From the NCBI RefSeq assembly GCF_014650075.1, contig NZ_BMUG01000007.1, positions 310,001-374,000 of the forward strand: a stretch of 64,000 nucleotides of DNA, given 5' to 3'. Made by a program: the position numbers and the translations under genes. Shown here one piece after another: positions 25,341 to 33,059 of this stretch. The stretch is from Streptomyces microflavus (GTDB taxonomy: Bacteria; Actinomycetota; Actinomycetes; Streptomycetales; Streptomycetaceae). The notes beneath the pieces were generated by a model. It saw only the letters and a list, made by a program, of their open reading frames with translations, had not been told where the DNA came from and ran no database searches. Numbering within the stretch: position 1 is the first letter of the stretch; each line of letters starts with the position of its first letter.

Positions 25341-25522
25341 GGTCTTCCTCGCTGCACGGTCTCCGACGAAAGTCCAGACTGGCCCTGCAAGAGGCCACTT
25401 TCGAGGACTTCCATGGGACTCTTCGCAGCACTAAAGAGGACTTATCTGCCACCATTTGAGGTATCGACTTGCTCCCATAGGGCTGACTGTCACGATCAGG
25501 ACAACCACTGCGGAGGTGCACG
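25341..25522. promoter_or_regulatory. Divergent promoter region of PIMT operon and XRE-TPR gene
   Basis: This 182-bp gap is noticeably less GC-rich than its surroundings (for example 25440-25475). It must contain both promoters. I see no strong dyad and no convincing -35/-10 pair. GGAGG at 25512-25516 is the ribosome-binding site of the regulator gene. Confidence 0.45.
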
Positions 25523-26749
25523 GTGCCCCAACCACGAATCAACACCCGTCTACGGTCAGCGCGCGTAGCCGCCGGATATCACTCACAACAGGCGCTCGCA
25601 GAAGCTCTCGGCGTAGGCGTGCGGCAGGTGAGGCGCTGGGAGTCCTCGACACCGCCATGGCCCCACCCGGACCTTCAGTCAGCGCTGACTCAGCTGTTGG
25701 GCCAGAGCATGGAAGAGCTTGGGTTCACCCCTCCGCCGGGGAGGGAGAGCGGGGGGCAGCGGCCGTACTCCGCATTCAACGCCACCGGGAGGGGCCTCGC
25801 CGCTGTACCCGCCCAGTCGACAGCAACGGTCCAACCGGCTTCAGTCGGAGGTGACTTCGCCGCGGTCACCCGTGCGCATCGGAACCTCTACTGGTCCGTC
25901 GCACCGGCTGCCCTCCACCCGACGGTGATCGCACACGCGGAGCTCGGGTGCGTCCTGCTGACGGAGACGGTCGGGCGGACTCGGCAGGTCGTGGCTTCGT
26001 CGTTGTCGGAGACGTGGCTTCTCGCAGGGCGCATTCAGTTCTTCGACCTCAGAGAGTCCGACGAAGCAGATGAGACGTGGCTGCGCGGCCTACAGGCGGC
26101 CAGGGAAGCCGAGGATCATCTGCTCGGGGCGGCGACGCTTGCGCACATGGCCTTCGTACCAGGCTGGGAAGGCCGCCAGGACGAGGCCGCACGGCGACTG
26201 GTCGCAGCGCGAACCTATGCTCGCCGAGGCGATTCCCCGGCACTGCTTCTCGCATGGCTCGACGCCGTCGAGGCAGAGTGCGAGACACGGGCGAGCAACA
26301 CCCGCACGGCTCTTCACCTCATCGGCCACGGGGAAGACGTGCTTGCAGCGGGCAACGAGCACCCTGTGCCTGAATGGTTCGACTGGTTCAGCGAGCCGCG
26401 TCTGGCCGCGTTCAAGGGCAACACGCAGCTACGGGCAGGGCATCTGCCGCAGGCCCGGGCCACCTTGTCCGCTGCTCTGGACCAGCTGCCGGAGGCGGAG
26501 GAGAAGCAGCGGTCCGTCGTCTTGGGCGACCTCGCCGCCGTCGAGGCCGCAGCGGGCGACCCCGAAGCAGCGTGCCAGTACGCCGTCCACGCACTCGATC
26601 AGCTGAAGCGCACGTGGTACGCGACCGGCATGGATCGAGTCCGCGAGGTCCGCCAGGCATTGGTCGGCCACCAAGGCGAACAGTGCGTGAAGGATCTGGA
26701 CGAGCGGCTCTACGACTGGTCGACCACCGTCAGCGCTCTCGCTCGTTGA
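25523..26749 (+). CDS. XRE-family regulator with TPR-like C-terminal domain
   Basis: The 408-residue protein has an N-terminal HTH (NTRLRSARVAAGYHSQQALA, then EALGVGVRQVRRWESSTPPW) and a long all-helical region with TPR-like features (residues about 120-400: EAEDHLLGAATLAHMAFVPG, GHLPQARATLSAALDQLPEA). This architecture is frequent in Streptomyces, where the TPR part senses peptides or other ligands. GTG 25523 follows GGAGG. It is divergent from the small-protein/PIMT operon, which is its most likely target. Its 3' end overlaps the convergent HAD gene by 20 bp. Confidence 0.87.
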   Translation: MPQPRINTRLRSARVAAGYHSQQALAEALGVGVRQVRRWESSTPPWPHPDLQSALTQLLGQSMEELGFTPPPGRESGGQRPYSAFNATGRGLAAVPAQSTATVQPASVGGDFAAVTRAHRNLYWSVAPAALHPTVIAHAELGCVLLTETVGRTRQVVASSLSETWLLAGRIQFFDLRESDEADETWLRGLQAAREAEDHLLGAATLAHMAFVPGWEGRQDEAARRLVAARTYARRGDSPALLLAWLDAVEAECETRASNTRTALHLIGHGEDVLAAGNEHPVPEWFDWFSEPRLAAFKGNTQLRAGHLPQARATLSAALDQLPEAEEKQRSVVLGDLAAVEAAAGDPEAACQYAVHALDQLKRTWYATGMDRVREVRQALVGHQGEQCVKDLDERLYDWSTTVSALAR

Positions 26750-27392
26750 ACTGTCCGATCAGCGGCGACAGTTCGAGAAGGCTCTCCACCCGGAAGGTGG
26801 GGAGCCTCCTCGCTTCTTCCGTCTCCCACTGGATCGTGGCCCAGGGCCCTCGGTGCACGAGCGCAGTACGCATACCCGCGGCGACGGCCGGCCGCAGGTC
26901 GTTGTCGACACGGTCGCCGACGTAAAGGATCTCTTCGGACTCGGCCGGGACCACTTCGGCGACGCGCACGAAGAACTCCGGGTCGGGCTTCGACGCGCCC
27001 CAGTCATCAGAGGTACCGATCAGATCGACATCCTGAGCGAACAGACCTCGCAGAATGCTGCCCGCCCGGACCGTCTGGTTGCCTGCGATACCGAGCCACA
27101 GGCCATCCGCGCGCAGAGCACTGAGGGAGTCACGTACATCGGGGTACAGATCCGACTCGTCGAAGTGCTCAGGCTGCCCGGCGGAGGCCCGGGCATCCCG
27201 CTCGGCGTAGAGATCGAACCCGGGACGGAAGACTTGAAACGTCTCGCGGTAGTCCTTGCCCTGAGCGATCACAGCGCCGAACTGTGCGGCAAAGGTGTGG
27301 CGAGGAACCCCGAGCCAGTCGGCCCATGTGCCGTACTCACGGGTCTCGTCCACCAGGCACTCACCAACATCGAACACGACTGCACGAATCAT
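26730..27392 (-). CDS. HAD-superfamily hydrolase
   Basis: A 220-residue HAD protein. Motif I reads VVFDVGECLVDE, with the nucleophile Asp but Gly at the position of the usual second Asp, a variation also seen in some HAD subfamilies. Motif II is GIAGNQT, motif III the Lys in GASKPDPEFF and motif IV VGDRVDNDL. Phosphatase, phosphonatase or dehalogenase activity cannot be distinguished. ATG 27392 starts at the conserved MIRAVVFD. Upstream lies the palindrome-bearing intergenic region. Confidence 0.85.
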   Translation of the reverse strand: MIRAVVFDVGECLVDETREYGTWADWLGVPRHTFAAQFGAVIAQGKDYRETFQVFRPGFDLYAERDARASAGQPEHFDESDLYPDVRDSLSALRADGLWLGIAGNQTVRAGSILRGLFAQDVDLIGTSDDWGASKPDPEFFVRVAEVVPAESEEILYVGDRVDNDLRPAVAAGMRTALVHRGPWATIQWETEEARRLPTFRVESLLELSPLIGQFNERER

Positions 27393-27531
27393 GCTGCGAT
27401 CGTAGGCGGCAGCCGAGTGTTCGCGCGATGGAAGGCCTGTCCGCCCGGCAGGGCCGGGCAGTCTTCTGCCCGGTCCGGTGTATGGCTCCGCCCCACGACG
27501 GGCGTCGACGTTCTCCGCAATAGATAGGTAC

Positions 27532-27567
27532 CCCCGAAGCTCGGGGCCCGGGCCCCGAGCTTCGGGG
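27532..27567. repeat. 36-bp perfect palindrome
   Basis: CCCCGAAGCTCGGGG, then CCCGGG at the exact centre (27547-27552), then the full reverse complement of the first arm. There is no loop, so it could form a cruciform or bind a large symmetrical protein. It is not at the 3' end of any gene in either direction, so it is unlikely to be an ordinary terminator. Confidence 0.9.
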
Positions 27568-27611
27568 ATGGGGCAGGTCACTCTTCCGGGGGTACGTGAA
27601 CGGGGTCCCGG

Positions 27612-27645
27612 CCCGAAGCTTGAGACCCGGGATTCGGGCTTCGGG
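27612..27645. repeat. Degenerate second palindrome, 79 bp from the first
   Basis: CCCGAAGC (27612-27619), CCCGGG (27626-27631) and GCTTCGGG (27638-27645) repeat the key blocks of the 36-bp palindrome, each exactly 79 bp further right. The intervening six-base segments have lost symmetry. The two elements share the scheme CCCGAAGC-N6-CCCGGG-N6-GCTTCGGG. Confidence 0.8.
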
Positions 27646-27879
27646 ATGCGAGACCCGTGACGCGAGCGCCTTCTTTAACCGGTAGGTAGAAGAAGGGGGT
27701 TGGGGAAAACCTTCCCTCCCTCCCCACCTCGTCACGGCCAGGAAGTATGACTAATCGTGACAGCTTGCGGCGGAGCGTCACGAATGTTTACGGTGCGAGA
27801 ACTAATCGACCCCGACACGGTTTCGCAGACCGAGCCGGGGTCTCACCGCAAGATCGACACACAGCAGAAAGCCGACCTC

Positions 27880-28917
27880 GTGGCTACACAGCACATTAGC
27901 TCCGCCCTGCCTGCCCCCGCACTTTCCACCACGTACCCGATGGCCAATCCCGGCTACGGCAAACGCTCCGCACCGGACCAACGCGTCCGTACGCGCGACG
28001 ACTTCCGCCTTCTGCCGACCCGCGAACGCTACGTCGCCGGATTCGTCGACCACCTCCCCGAAGGTGCCGCGATGAGCGTCAAGCAGCTGGCCAAACAGCT
28101 CCCCCTCTACGGGCAGCAAGCCATCTCCACCGCCCTCAACGCCCTCTCCGTCGCCGGGCACCTGCGGCGCGTACGGTGCTCCGTCACCAGCGCGAGCGAC
28201 GAAACCCGCTGGGTCTACCGCACCTACTGGTCCCGTACCGCACGCGACAACGAGTGGTGGAACGCCTATCTCGCCACCGAGAACAGCAGCCTGGCGGCGG
28301 GTTCCGGACCGGACATCCCGGCGTCCGACGCGGCGCTCCCGCCACTCGGCGGCCCGGCCGAGGAACCGCCGCCCGCCCCGGAGGACCCTGGTGCGGAACA
28401 GGCCCCCGAACTCCCCGCCGTACCGCACCAACGCACCCCGGACCAGGAACCGGCTGCGGACGCCGTTTCCCCCGCCTACCTCGCCCTGGCTCGCCTCGGC
28501 CGCGACGATCACCGGCTGACCCTCTCCGCCGCCGACTGCGCCGCCCTGGAAGCACAGGCGACGGAATGGCTCGCCCGGGGCGTGACCGTCGACTACCTGA
28601 CCGGCGCCCTCACGGCAGGGCTTCCCGCCCAGGTCGACAGCCCCCTCGGCTTCGTCCGCCGCCGTCTCGTCGACAAGATCCCACCGCGGATGCCCGCCGA
28701 GAACGCCCGGCCCGGCAAACCCGCCCCGGCCCGCCGCACCCTCATGGAATGCACCGACTGCGGCCGCCCCGGCCACCCCGAAGCCCTCCCCGACGGGCTC
28801 TGCCGTCCTTGCCGCGAAGCTCACTCCATGGGCGAGGAGAACGCGACTCGCACCGCCGAGATCGCCGACGTCAAGCTACGCATGAGCAACCTCCGCGAAC
28901 TGCTCAAACCCGTCTGA
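27880..28917 (+). CDS. Winged-helix (MarR-like) protein with C-terminal zinc-like module (copy 2)
   Basis: A 345-residue protein with a winged-helix half (about 30-120: RTRDDFRLLPTRERYVAGFV, MSVKQLAKQLPLYGQQAIST, SVAGHLRRVRC), a Pro/Glu linker, and the same C-terminal module as the 2249 gene: EWLARGVTVDYLTGALTAGL, GFVRRRLVDKIPPR, and a four-Cys end CTDCGRPGHPE...CRPC that fits a zinc knuckle. The start is uncertain (GTG 27880 or ATG 27940). Such proteins are annotated as MarR-like in Streptomyces; targets are unknown. Confidence 0.77.
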   Translation: MATQHISSALPAPALSTTYPMANPGYGKRSAPDQRVRTRDDFRLLPTRERYVAGFVDHLPEGAAMSVKQLAKQLPLYGQQAISTALNALSVAGHLRRVRCSVTSASDETRWVYRTYWSRTARDNEWWNAYLATENSSLAAGSGPDIPASDAALPPLGGPAEEPPPAPEDPGAEQAPELPAVPHQRTPDQEPAADAVSPAYLALARLGRDDHRLTLSAADCAALEAQATEWLARGVTVDYLTGALTAGLPAQVDSPLGFVRRRLVDKIPPRMPAENARPGKPAPARRTLMECTDCGRPGHPEALPDGLCRPCREAHSMGEENATRTAEIADVKLRMSNLRELLKPV

Positions 28918-28965
28918 CCTCGCCTCGCAAGGCGATTCGTACGACGCGGCGCTGTCCGCGGCCGG

Positions 28966-29430
28966 TCAGTCGGGCTGCTTCTCCATGTGCGTGAGGACGC
29001 GGTTCGCGATGCGGGCGAGGGCGTCCAGCTCCTCCTGGGTGAGGGCGTCGATGAACAGCCGCCGGACATGTTCGACGTGCACGGGCGCCGCCTCCTCGAT
29101 GGCCTCGCGGCCCTCCGGGGTGGCGACGATGAACGCTCCGCGTCCGTCGTCGGGGCAGTCCTCCTTGGTCACCAGTCCGCGCTTCGCCATCCGCCCCACC
29201 TGATGGGACATGCGGCTCTTCTCCCACTCCACCAGCTTGGCCAGGTCCATGAGGCGCATCCGCCCGCCGGCCTCGGTGAGTTTGGCCAGCACGATGTAGT
29301 CGGACGGGGACATGCGGGAGTCTGCCTGGACCTGGCGGGAGAGTCGTCCGATGAGCTTCTCCTGCATGCGGATGAAGCTGTCCCAGGCGGCCTGCTGCTC
29401 CGAGGTCAGCCAGTGTGGCGGTGCGTCCAT
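28966..29430 (-). CDS. MarR-family regulator of the isochorismatase operon
   Basis: The 154-residue protein has the MarR fold: MSPSDYIVLAKLTEAGGRMR, LMDLAKLVEWEKSRMSHQVG, RMAKRGLVTKEDCPDDGRGA, with C-terminal dimer helices. One Cys lies in the wing. It is divergent from the isochorismatase gene, and two dyads lie in between. Many MarR proteins with this layout repress an adjacent redox-stress operon. Confidence 0.87.
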   Translation of the reverse strand: MDAPPHWLTSEQQAAWDSFIRMQEKLIGRLSRQVQADSRMSPSDYIVLAKLTEAGGRMRLMDLAKLVEWEKSRMSHQVGRMAKRGLVTKEDCPDDGRGAFIVATPEGREAIEEAAPVHVEHVRRLFIDALTQEELDALARIANRVLTHMEKQPD

Positions 29431-29478
29431 GCGAGGAGCGTAGCGAGGCCGTCGGCGGGTCGGCCCCCAGGGGAACTG

Positions 29479-29523
29479 GTTGACGTATCAATTACCTCTG
29501 CCTAGTGTGGATGACACGTCAAC
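29479..29523. promoter_or_regulatory. Paired MarR-type dyads in the divergent promoter
   Basis: TTGACGTATCAA (29480-29491, TTGA-N4-TCAA) and TGACACGTCA (29512-29521) are two short palindromes, and the outer blocks GTTGACG and CGTCAAC (29479-29485, 29517-29523) are mirror images. The region between carries likely -35/-10 elements of both genes. Binding of the divergent MarR protein is inferred. Confidence 0.6.
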
Positions 29524-29585
29524 TAAATGGCGTGAGGGCGCCGGACGGGCGGCCCGTCGGATGTACAGGCCCAGAAGGGGAACCC

Positions 29586-30236
29586 ATGAGCAACCCGAGC
29601 AGGACCGGACTCGACGCGCTGCTGACGCCCGAGGAGAGCGTCCTGGTGCTGATCGACCATCAGCCGTTCCAGTTCGCCAACCTGAACAGCCATGAGCCGA
29701 CGATGGTCGTCAACAACGTGGTCGGGCTCGCCAAGGCCGCCAAGGCGTTCGGCGTGCCGACCGTCCTGACGACCGTTCTGGAGGAGCGCGGTGGCCTGCT
29801 CATCCAGGGCATCCAGGACGTGTTCCCGGAGCAGAAGCCGATCGACAGAACCTTCATCAATACCTGGCAGGACGAGCGCGTCGTCGACGCCGTCAAGGCG
29901 ACCGGGCGCAAGAAGCTGATCCTCGCCGGGCTCTGGACGGAGATCTGTCTGGCGATGCCCGCCATACAGGCGGCGGGTGAGGGGTTCGAGGTCTACGCCG
30001 TCACCGACGCGTCGGGTGGTGTGTCGGCCGAGGCCCACGACATGGCGGTACGGCGCATGGTCCAGGCGGGCGTCGTTCCGATCACCTGGATGGCCGTGCT
30101 GGGCGAGTGGCAGCGGGACTGGGCCCGCGAGGAGACCGTGCAGGCCGCCGCAGAGGTCCAGGCCCAGCACGGCGGCGCCACCGGGGTCGCTTTCGCCTGG
30201 GAGATGCAGCTCCTCGCCGCCGGGCGCGCCGCCTGA
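29586..30236 (+). CDS. Isochorismatase-family hydrolase (YcaC-like)
   Basis: The 216-residue protein has the cysteine-hydrolase triad of the family: Asp in VLVLIDHQPF, a Lys in the middle region and C121 in AGLWTEICLAMP. YcaC-like members have no firmly known substrate; they hydrolyse amides or related bonds. ATG 29586 follows GAAGGGGAA. It leads a run of four genes (GNAT, Fe-S protein, NTF2) under likely control of the divergent MarR protein. Confidence 0.88.
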   Translation: MSNPSRTGLDALLTPEESVLVLIDHQPFQFANLNSHEPTMVVNNVVGLAKAAKAFGVPTVLTTVLEERGGLLIQGIQDVFPEQKPIDRTFINTWQDERVVDAVKATGRKKLILAGLWTEICLAMPAIQAAGEGFEVYAVTDASGGVSAEAHDMAVRRMVQAGVVPITWMAVLGEWQRDWAREETVQAAAEVQAQHGGATGVAFAWEMQLLAAGRAA

Positions 30237-30308
30237 TGTCGAGGCCAGTATGACGACGACGCGCCACCTGGACCGGGCCGGTGCGGACAGACGGAGAGAA
30301 GAGGACAC

Positions 30309-30617
30309 ATGGCAGTCGAAGTGAAGGACGTTCCCGAGGCCAAGCGGTACGAGGCGCGGATCGAGGGGGAGTCCGAGATCGCGGGCGTCGCGGACTACCT
30401 CCGTACGACGGAACTCATCGCGTTCCTCCACACCGAGGTCTTGCCCCGGTACGAGGGCAAGGGGGTCGGGTCGGCCCTGGCCCGCACCGCCCTCGACGAG
30501 GCGCGTGCGGCGAAGCTGAGGGTGTTGCCCACCTGCCCGTTCTTCGCGGGGTGGATCGCCCGGCACCCCGAGTACCAGGACCTGCTCTATCAGTCCCGCA
30601 GCAGCGTCAGTGACTGA
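30309..30617 (+). CDS. Small GNAT-like acetyltransferase (YjdJ type)
   Basis: A 102-residue protein of the short GNAT group: GESEIAGVADYLRTTELIAF, HTEVLPRYEGKGVGSALART (acetyl-CoA loop) and LRVLPTCPFFAGWIARHPEY. The TCPFF cysteine is conserved in these mini-acetyltransferases (from memory). Substrate unknown. It precedes the Fe-S gene by 13 bp, in operon order. Confidence 0.86.
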   Translation: MAVEVKDVPEAKRYEARIEGESEIAGVADYLRTTELIAFLHTEVLPRYEGKGVGSALARTALDEARAAKLRVLPTCPFFAGWIARHPEYQDLLYQSRSSVSD

Positions 30618-30630
30618 ACGGAGGCCCGGC

Positions 30631-30897
30631 ATGGACGAGCGGACGGACAGGCGGTCGTACGAGGGCCGGTCGATCACCGTGACCTTCGAGGCCGGACGCT
30701 GCCGGCACGCCGCCGAGTGCGTCCGCGGTCTGCCGGAGGTGTTCGACACCGGCCGGCGCCCGTGGATCCGGCCCGACGGTGCCGACGCCGGTCGCGTGGC
30801 CGAGGTGGTGCGGCGCTGCCCCTCGGGAGCGCTGCGGTACGAGCGTACGGACGGCGGGGAAGGACCCCGGCCCGTCAGGACCATCGAGGAGAGATGA
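30631..30897 (+). CDS. Small Fe-S cluster protein (divergent 4Fe-4S mono-cluster type)
   Basis: An 88-residue protein with C24, C30 and C63 in the arrangement CRHAAEC...RRCPSGALRY, as in the Fer4_19 group found beside small GNAT proteins. ATG 30631 is preceded by GGAGG at the right distance. The preceding gene's stop lies 13 bp upstream and the next gene overlaps by ATGA. Likely a small electron carrier or Fe-S sensor; partner unknown. Confidence 0.83.
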   Translation: MDERTDRRSYEGRSITVTFEAGRCRHAAECVRGLPEVFDTGRRPWIRPDGADAGRVAEVVRRCPSGALRYERTDGGEGPRPVRTIEER

Positions 30898-31289
30898 CGG
30901 TGACCGAACACCCCGAGGCGGACCGGGCCCGGCGCAACACCGGGATCGTGCTCACCGCGATGCGGGAGCTCTTCGGCGAGAAGGACCTCACGGCGCTCGA
31001 CCGGTACTGGGCCGAGCCCTACGTGCAGCACAGCCCCCACATGCCCAGCGGGCTGGGCGCGCTGCGCGCCGCAGTGCCGGATCTGCGGGGCTTCCGGTGG
31101 GAGCCGCAGCGGATCGCGGCGCAGGGCGACCTCGTCTTCACCCACAGCATCGTCCACGGCTGGGCGCCGGGCCCCGTCGCGATCGCCGACATCTTCCGGC
31201 TGGAGGACGGTCGTATCGTCGAGCACTGGGACGTCGTCCAGGACCTCGTCCCACCCGAGGAGACGGTCAGCGGCAACCCGATGGTCTGA
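30894..31289 (+). CDS. NTF2/SnoaL-like protein
   Basis: A 131-residue protein of the SnoaL-like/NTF2 fold (RELFGEKDLTALDRYWAEPY, VQHSPHMPSGLGALRAAVP, IFRLEDGRIVEHWDVVQDLV). The conserved histidine, aspartate and tryptophan pattern (HWDVVQ) is typical. It may isomerise or bind a small ligand. Start ATG overlaps the Fe-S gene's stop, so the genes are co-translated. Confidence 0.87.
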   Translation: MTVTEHPEADRARRNTGIVLTAMRELFGEKDLTALDRYWAEPYVQHSPHMPSGLGALRAAVPDLRGFRWEPQRIAAQGDLVFTHSIVHGWAPGPVAIADIFRLEDGRIVEHWDVVQDLVPPEETVSGNPMV

Positions 31290-31327
31290 CACCGGGGCCG
31301 GGAAGGGCGCCGCCTAGAGTGGCGGCC

Positions 31328-32050
31328 ATGACCGCCTCCGGCCCGACGGCCGACTTCCAGCGCACCACCCGGGACTCGTACGACGTCATCGCCCCCGCCT
31401 ACGCAGAGTTCTCGCGCGGCGAGTTGGCGGCCAAGCCGCTGGAGCGCGGGCTGCTGGCCGTCTTCGCGGAGCTCGCGGCGGCAGGCGGTGGCGGCCTGCC
31501 CGTGGCCGATGTCGGCTGCGGGACGGGCCGGGTCACCGCGCACCTGCGCGAACTGGGCCTGGGAATCGATGTGTTCGGGATCGACCTTTCGCCGCAGATG
31601 CTCGCGGTGGCCCGGCAGGAGCACCCCGGACTGCGCTTCGAGGAGGGCTCCATGCTGGCCCTCGACCTGCCGGACGCCTCGCTGGGCGGCCTCCTCGCCT
31701 GGTACTCCACGATCCATGTCCCGGACGAGGAACTGCCGCGCGTCTTTGCGGAGTTCCATCGTGTGCTGGCCCCGGGGGCGTATGTGCAGCTCGGCTTCCA
31801 GGTGGGGGACGAGCCGCTGCGGATGACGGAGGCGCTGGGCCGGGAGATCTCGCTCGTCTTCCACCGGCGGCACCCGGAGCGGATGGCCGGGCTGCTGCGG
31901 GATTCGGGCTTGGAGGTGGTGTCCCGGGTGTGGCGGGAGCGGGAGACGGACGGGCCGTTCCCGGAGCGGGCGCCGCAGGGGTTCGTGCTGGCGCGCCGGC
32001 CGGTTGTCAGTGGTGGCTGTGAGGATGGGGACATCAGTACAGCGAACTGA
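31328..32050 (+). CDS. Class I SAM-dependent methyltransferase
   Basis: The 240-residue enzyme has SAM motif I VADVGCGTGRVTAHL (near residue 60), the acidic residue in FGIDLSPQML, and LAWYSTIHVPDEELPRVF. It resembles Streptomyces small-molecule methyltransferases annotated as type 11/25. Substrate unknown. It lies 38 bp after the NTF2 gene in the same orientation and may extend that operon. Confidence 0.88.
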   Translation: MTASGPTADFQRTTRDSYDVIAPAYAEFSRGELAAKPLERGLLAVFAELAAAGGGGLPVADVGCGTGRVTAHLRELGLGIDVFGIDLSPQMLAVARQEHPGLRFEEGSMLALDLPDASLGGLLAWYSTIHVPDEELPRVFAEFHRVLAPGAYVQLGFQVGDEPLRMTEALGREISLVFHRRHPERMAGLLRDSGLEVVSRVWRERETDGPFPERAPQGFVLARRPVVSGGCEDGDISTAN

Positions 32051-32060
32051 GGGGGACCCC

Positions 32061-32474
32061 ATGGGCGCCTGGGACATCGGCCACTTCGACAACGACACCG
32101 CTGCCGACTTCGGCGGGCGGGTCGACGACGCGGAGCCGGAGAAGAAGGCGGACGTGCTCCGGGCCGTCCTGTCGGCCGCCGCCGGCACCGCCGAGCAGGA
32201 CTATCTGGACAGCGGGGAGGAGGCGGTGGCGGCCGCCGCGCTGGTCGCCGCCCAGTGCCCCGGCGGGGAGCCCGTCACCACCGCGTACGGCCCCAAGGAC
32301 CCGCTGCCCCCGCTCCCGGCCGACCTGCGCCCGCTGGCGGTCCGCGCCCTGGACCGCCTCACCGGCACGAACGCGGAGCCGTTCGACCTGTGGGAAGAGG
32401 CCGGGGCCGGGGCGGAGTGGCTCGCGGGGATAGCCGCCCTGCGCGCGGTGCTGGCGGCGGCCCCGGGGGAGTGA
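32061..32474 (+). CDS. DUF4259-family protein
   Basis: A 137-residue protein with the family N-terminus MGAWDIGHFDNDTAADFGGR, followed by acidic helices (EQDYLDSGEEAVAAAALVAA). No enzyme motif is known for the family. It begins 10 bp after the methyltransferase stop, so co-expression is likely. Confidence 0.85.
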   Translation: MGAWDIGHFDNDTAADFGGRVDDAEPEKKADVLRAVLSAAAGTAEQDYLDSGEEAVAAAALVAAQCPGGEPVTTAYGPKDPLPPLPADLRPLAVRALDRLTGTNAEPFDLWEEAGAGAEWLAGIAALRAVLAAAPGE

Positions 32475-32489
32475 GGGCCGGGTGCCTCG

Positions 32490-33023
32490 TCAGTTGGCGC
32501 CCGGGTAGCGGCCCACCGCGCCGTCGATCAGCTCGCGCACGATGTCCATGTGCCCGGCGTGCCGCACCGTGTCCTCCAGCATATGGATGAGCACCCACCG
32601 CATCGACACCACCCGGCCGTCCCAGGCGGTGCCCGTCGTTTCCAGGTCCGTTTCCCGGATCGAGGCGTCGGCGGCCGCGCGGGCGCGTGCGTAGAAGGCC
32701 AGGATGTCGGCGGTCGTCTCGTCCGGGCCGGCTGCCATGTCCTCGGTAGCCGGGTCGAACCCGAACGGCTCGGTCTCCCGGCCGAACGTCGAGCAGAACC
32801 AGCCGTATTCGACGGCCGCGAGATGCTTGACCAGGCCGAGCAGATTCGTCCCGGTGGGGGTCATCGGCCGCCGCACCTGCTCGTCGTCCAGCCCCTCCAG
32901 CTTCCACAGCACAGCATCACGGTGCAGCTCCAGGCTGGCGTGGAGGCTCTCCTTCTCGCCTCCGGTGTACGGAACATGGGGGACGGGGGCGGCAGAAGGC
33001 ACCGGAGGCTCGGGTGAACTCAT
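32490..33023 (-). CDS. DinB-family (DUF664) protein
   Basis: The 177-residue four-helix protein has DinB-like metal ligands: LVKHLAAVEYGWFCSTFGRE and the C-terminal HMLEDTVRHAGHMDIVRELI. Members are putative metal-dependent enzymes, some transferring thiols such as mycothiol; activity is unproven here. It is convergent with the DUF4259 gene and precedes the Uma2 gene. Confidence 0.86.
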   Translation of the reverse strand: MSSPEPPVPSAAPVPHVPYTGGEKESLHASLELHRDAVLWKLEGLDDEQVRRPMTPTGTNLLGLVKHLAAVEYGWFCSTFGRETEPFGFDPATEDMAAGPDETTADILAFYARARAAADASIRETDLETTGTAWDGRVVSMRWVLIHMLEDTVRHAGHMDIVRELIDGAVGRYPGAN

Positions 33024-33059
33024 GGGCCGCACCCTAGTGGGGTGCCCCGGCCCTCGTCC

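Larger units (their letters stand above)
27393..27879. other. 487-bp gene-free region between HAD gene and winged-helix gene
   Basis: No reading frame here looks coding. It contains the two related palindromes listed separately, an outer inverted repeat (GTACCCCCGAAG at 27528-27539, CTTCCGGGGGTAC at 27583-27595), direct repeats of GAGACCCG, and the TAATCGTGACA motif (27752-27762) shared with the leader of the gene at 2249. A relatively AT-rich patch (27670-27710) lies between the palindromes and that motif. Confidence 0.6.

Noticed and set aside
25288-25545. An 85-codon minus-strand frame in the XRE-PIMT intergenic region
   Set aside because: It overlaps the regulator start, has no SD and no conserved-looking pattern; the better start for the operon is ATG 25340.
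27532-27567. The 36-bp palindrome as a rho-independent terminator
   Set aside because: It lies upstream of both flanking genes, so no transcript ends there by orientation, and it has no loop.
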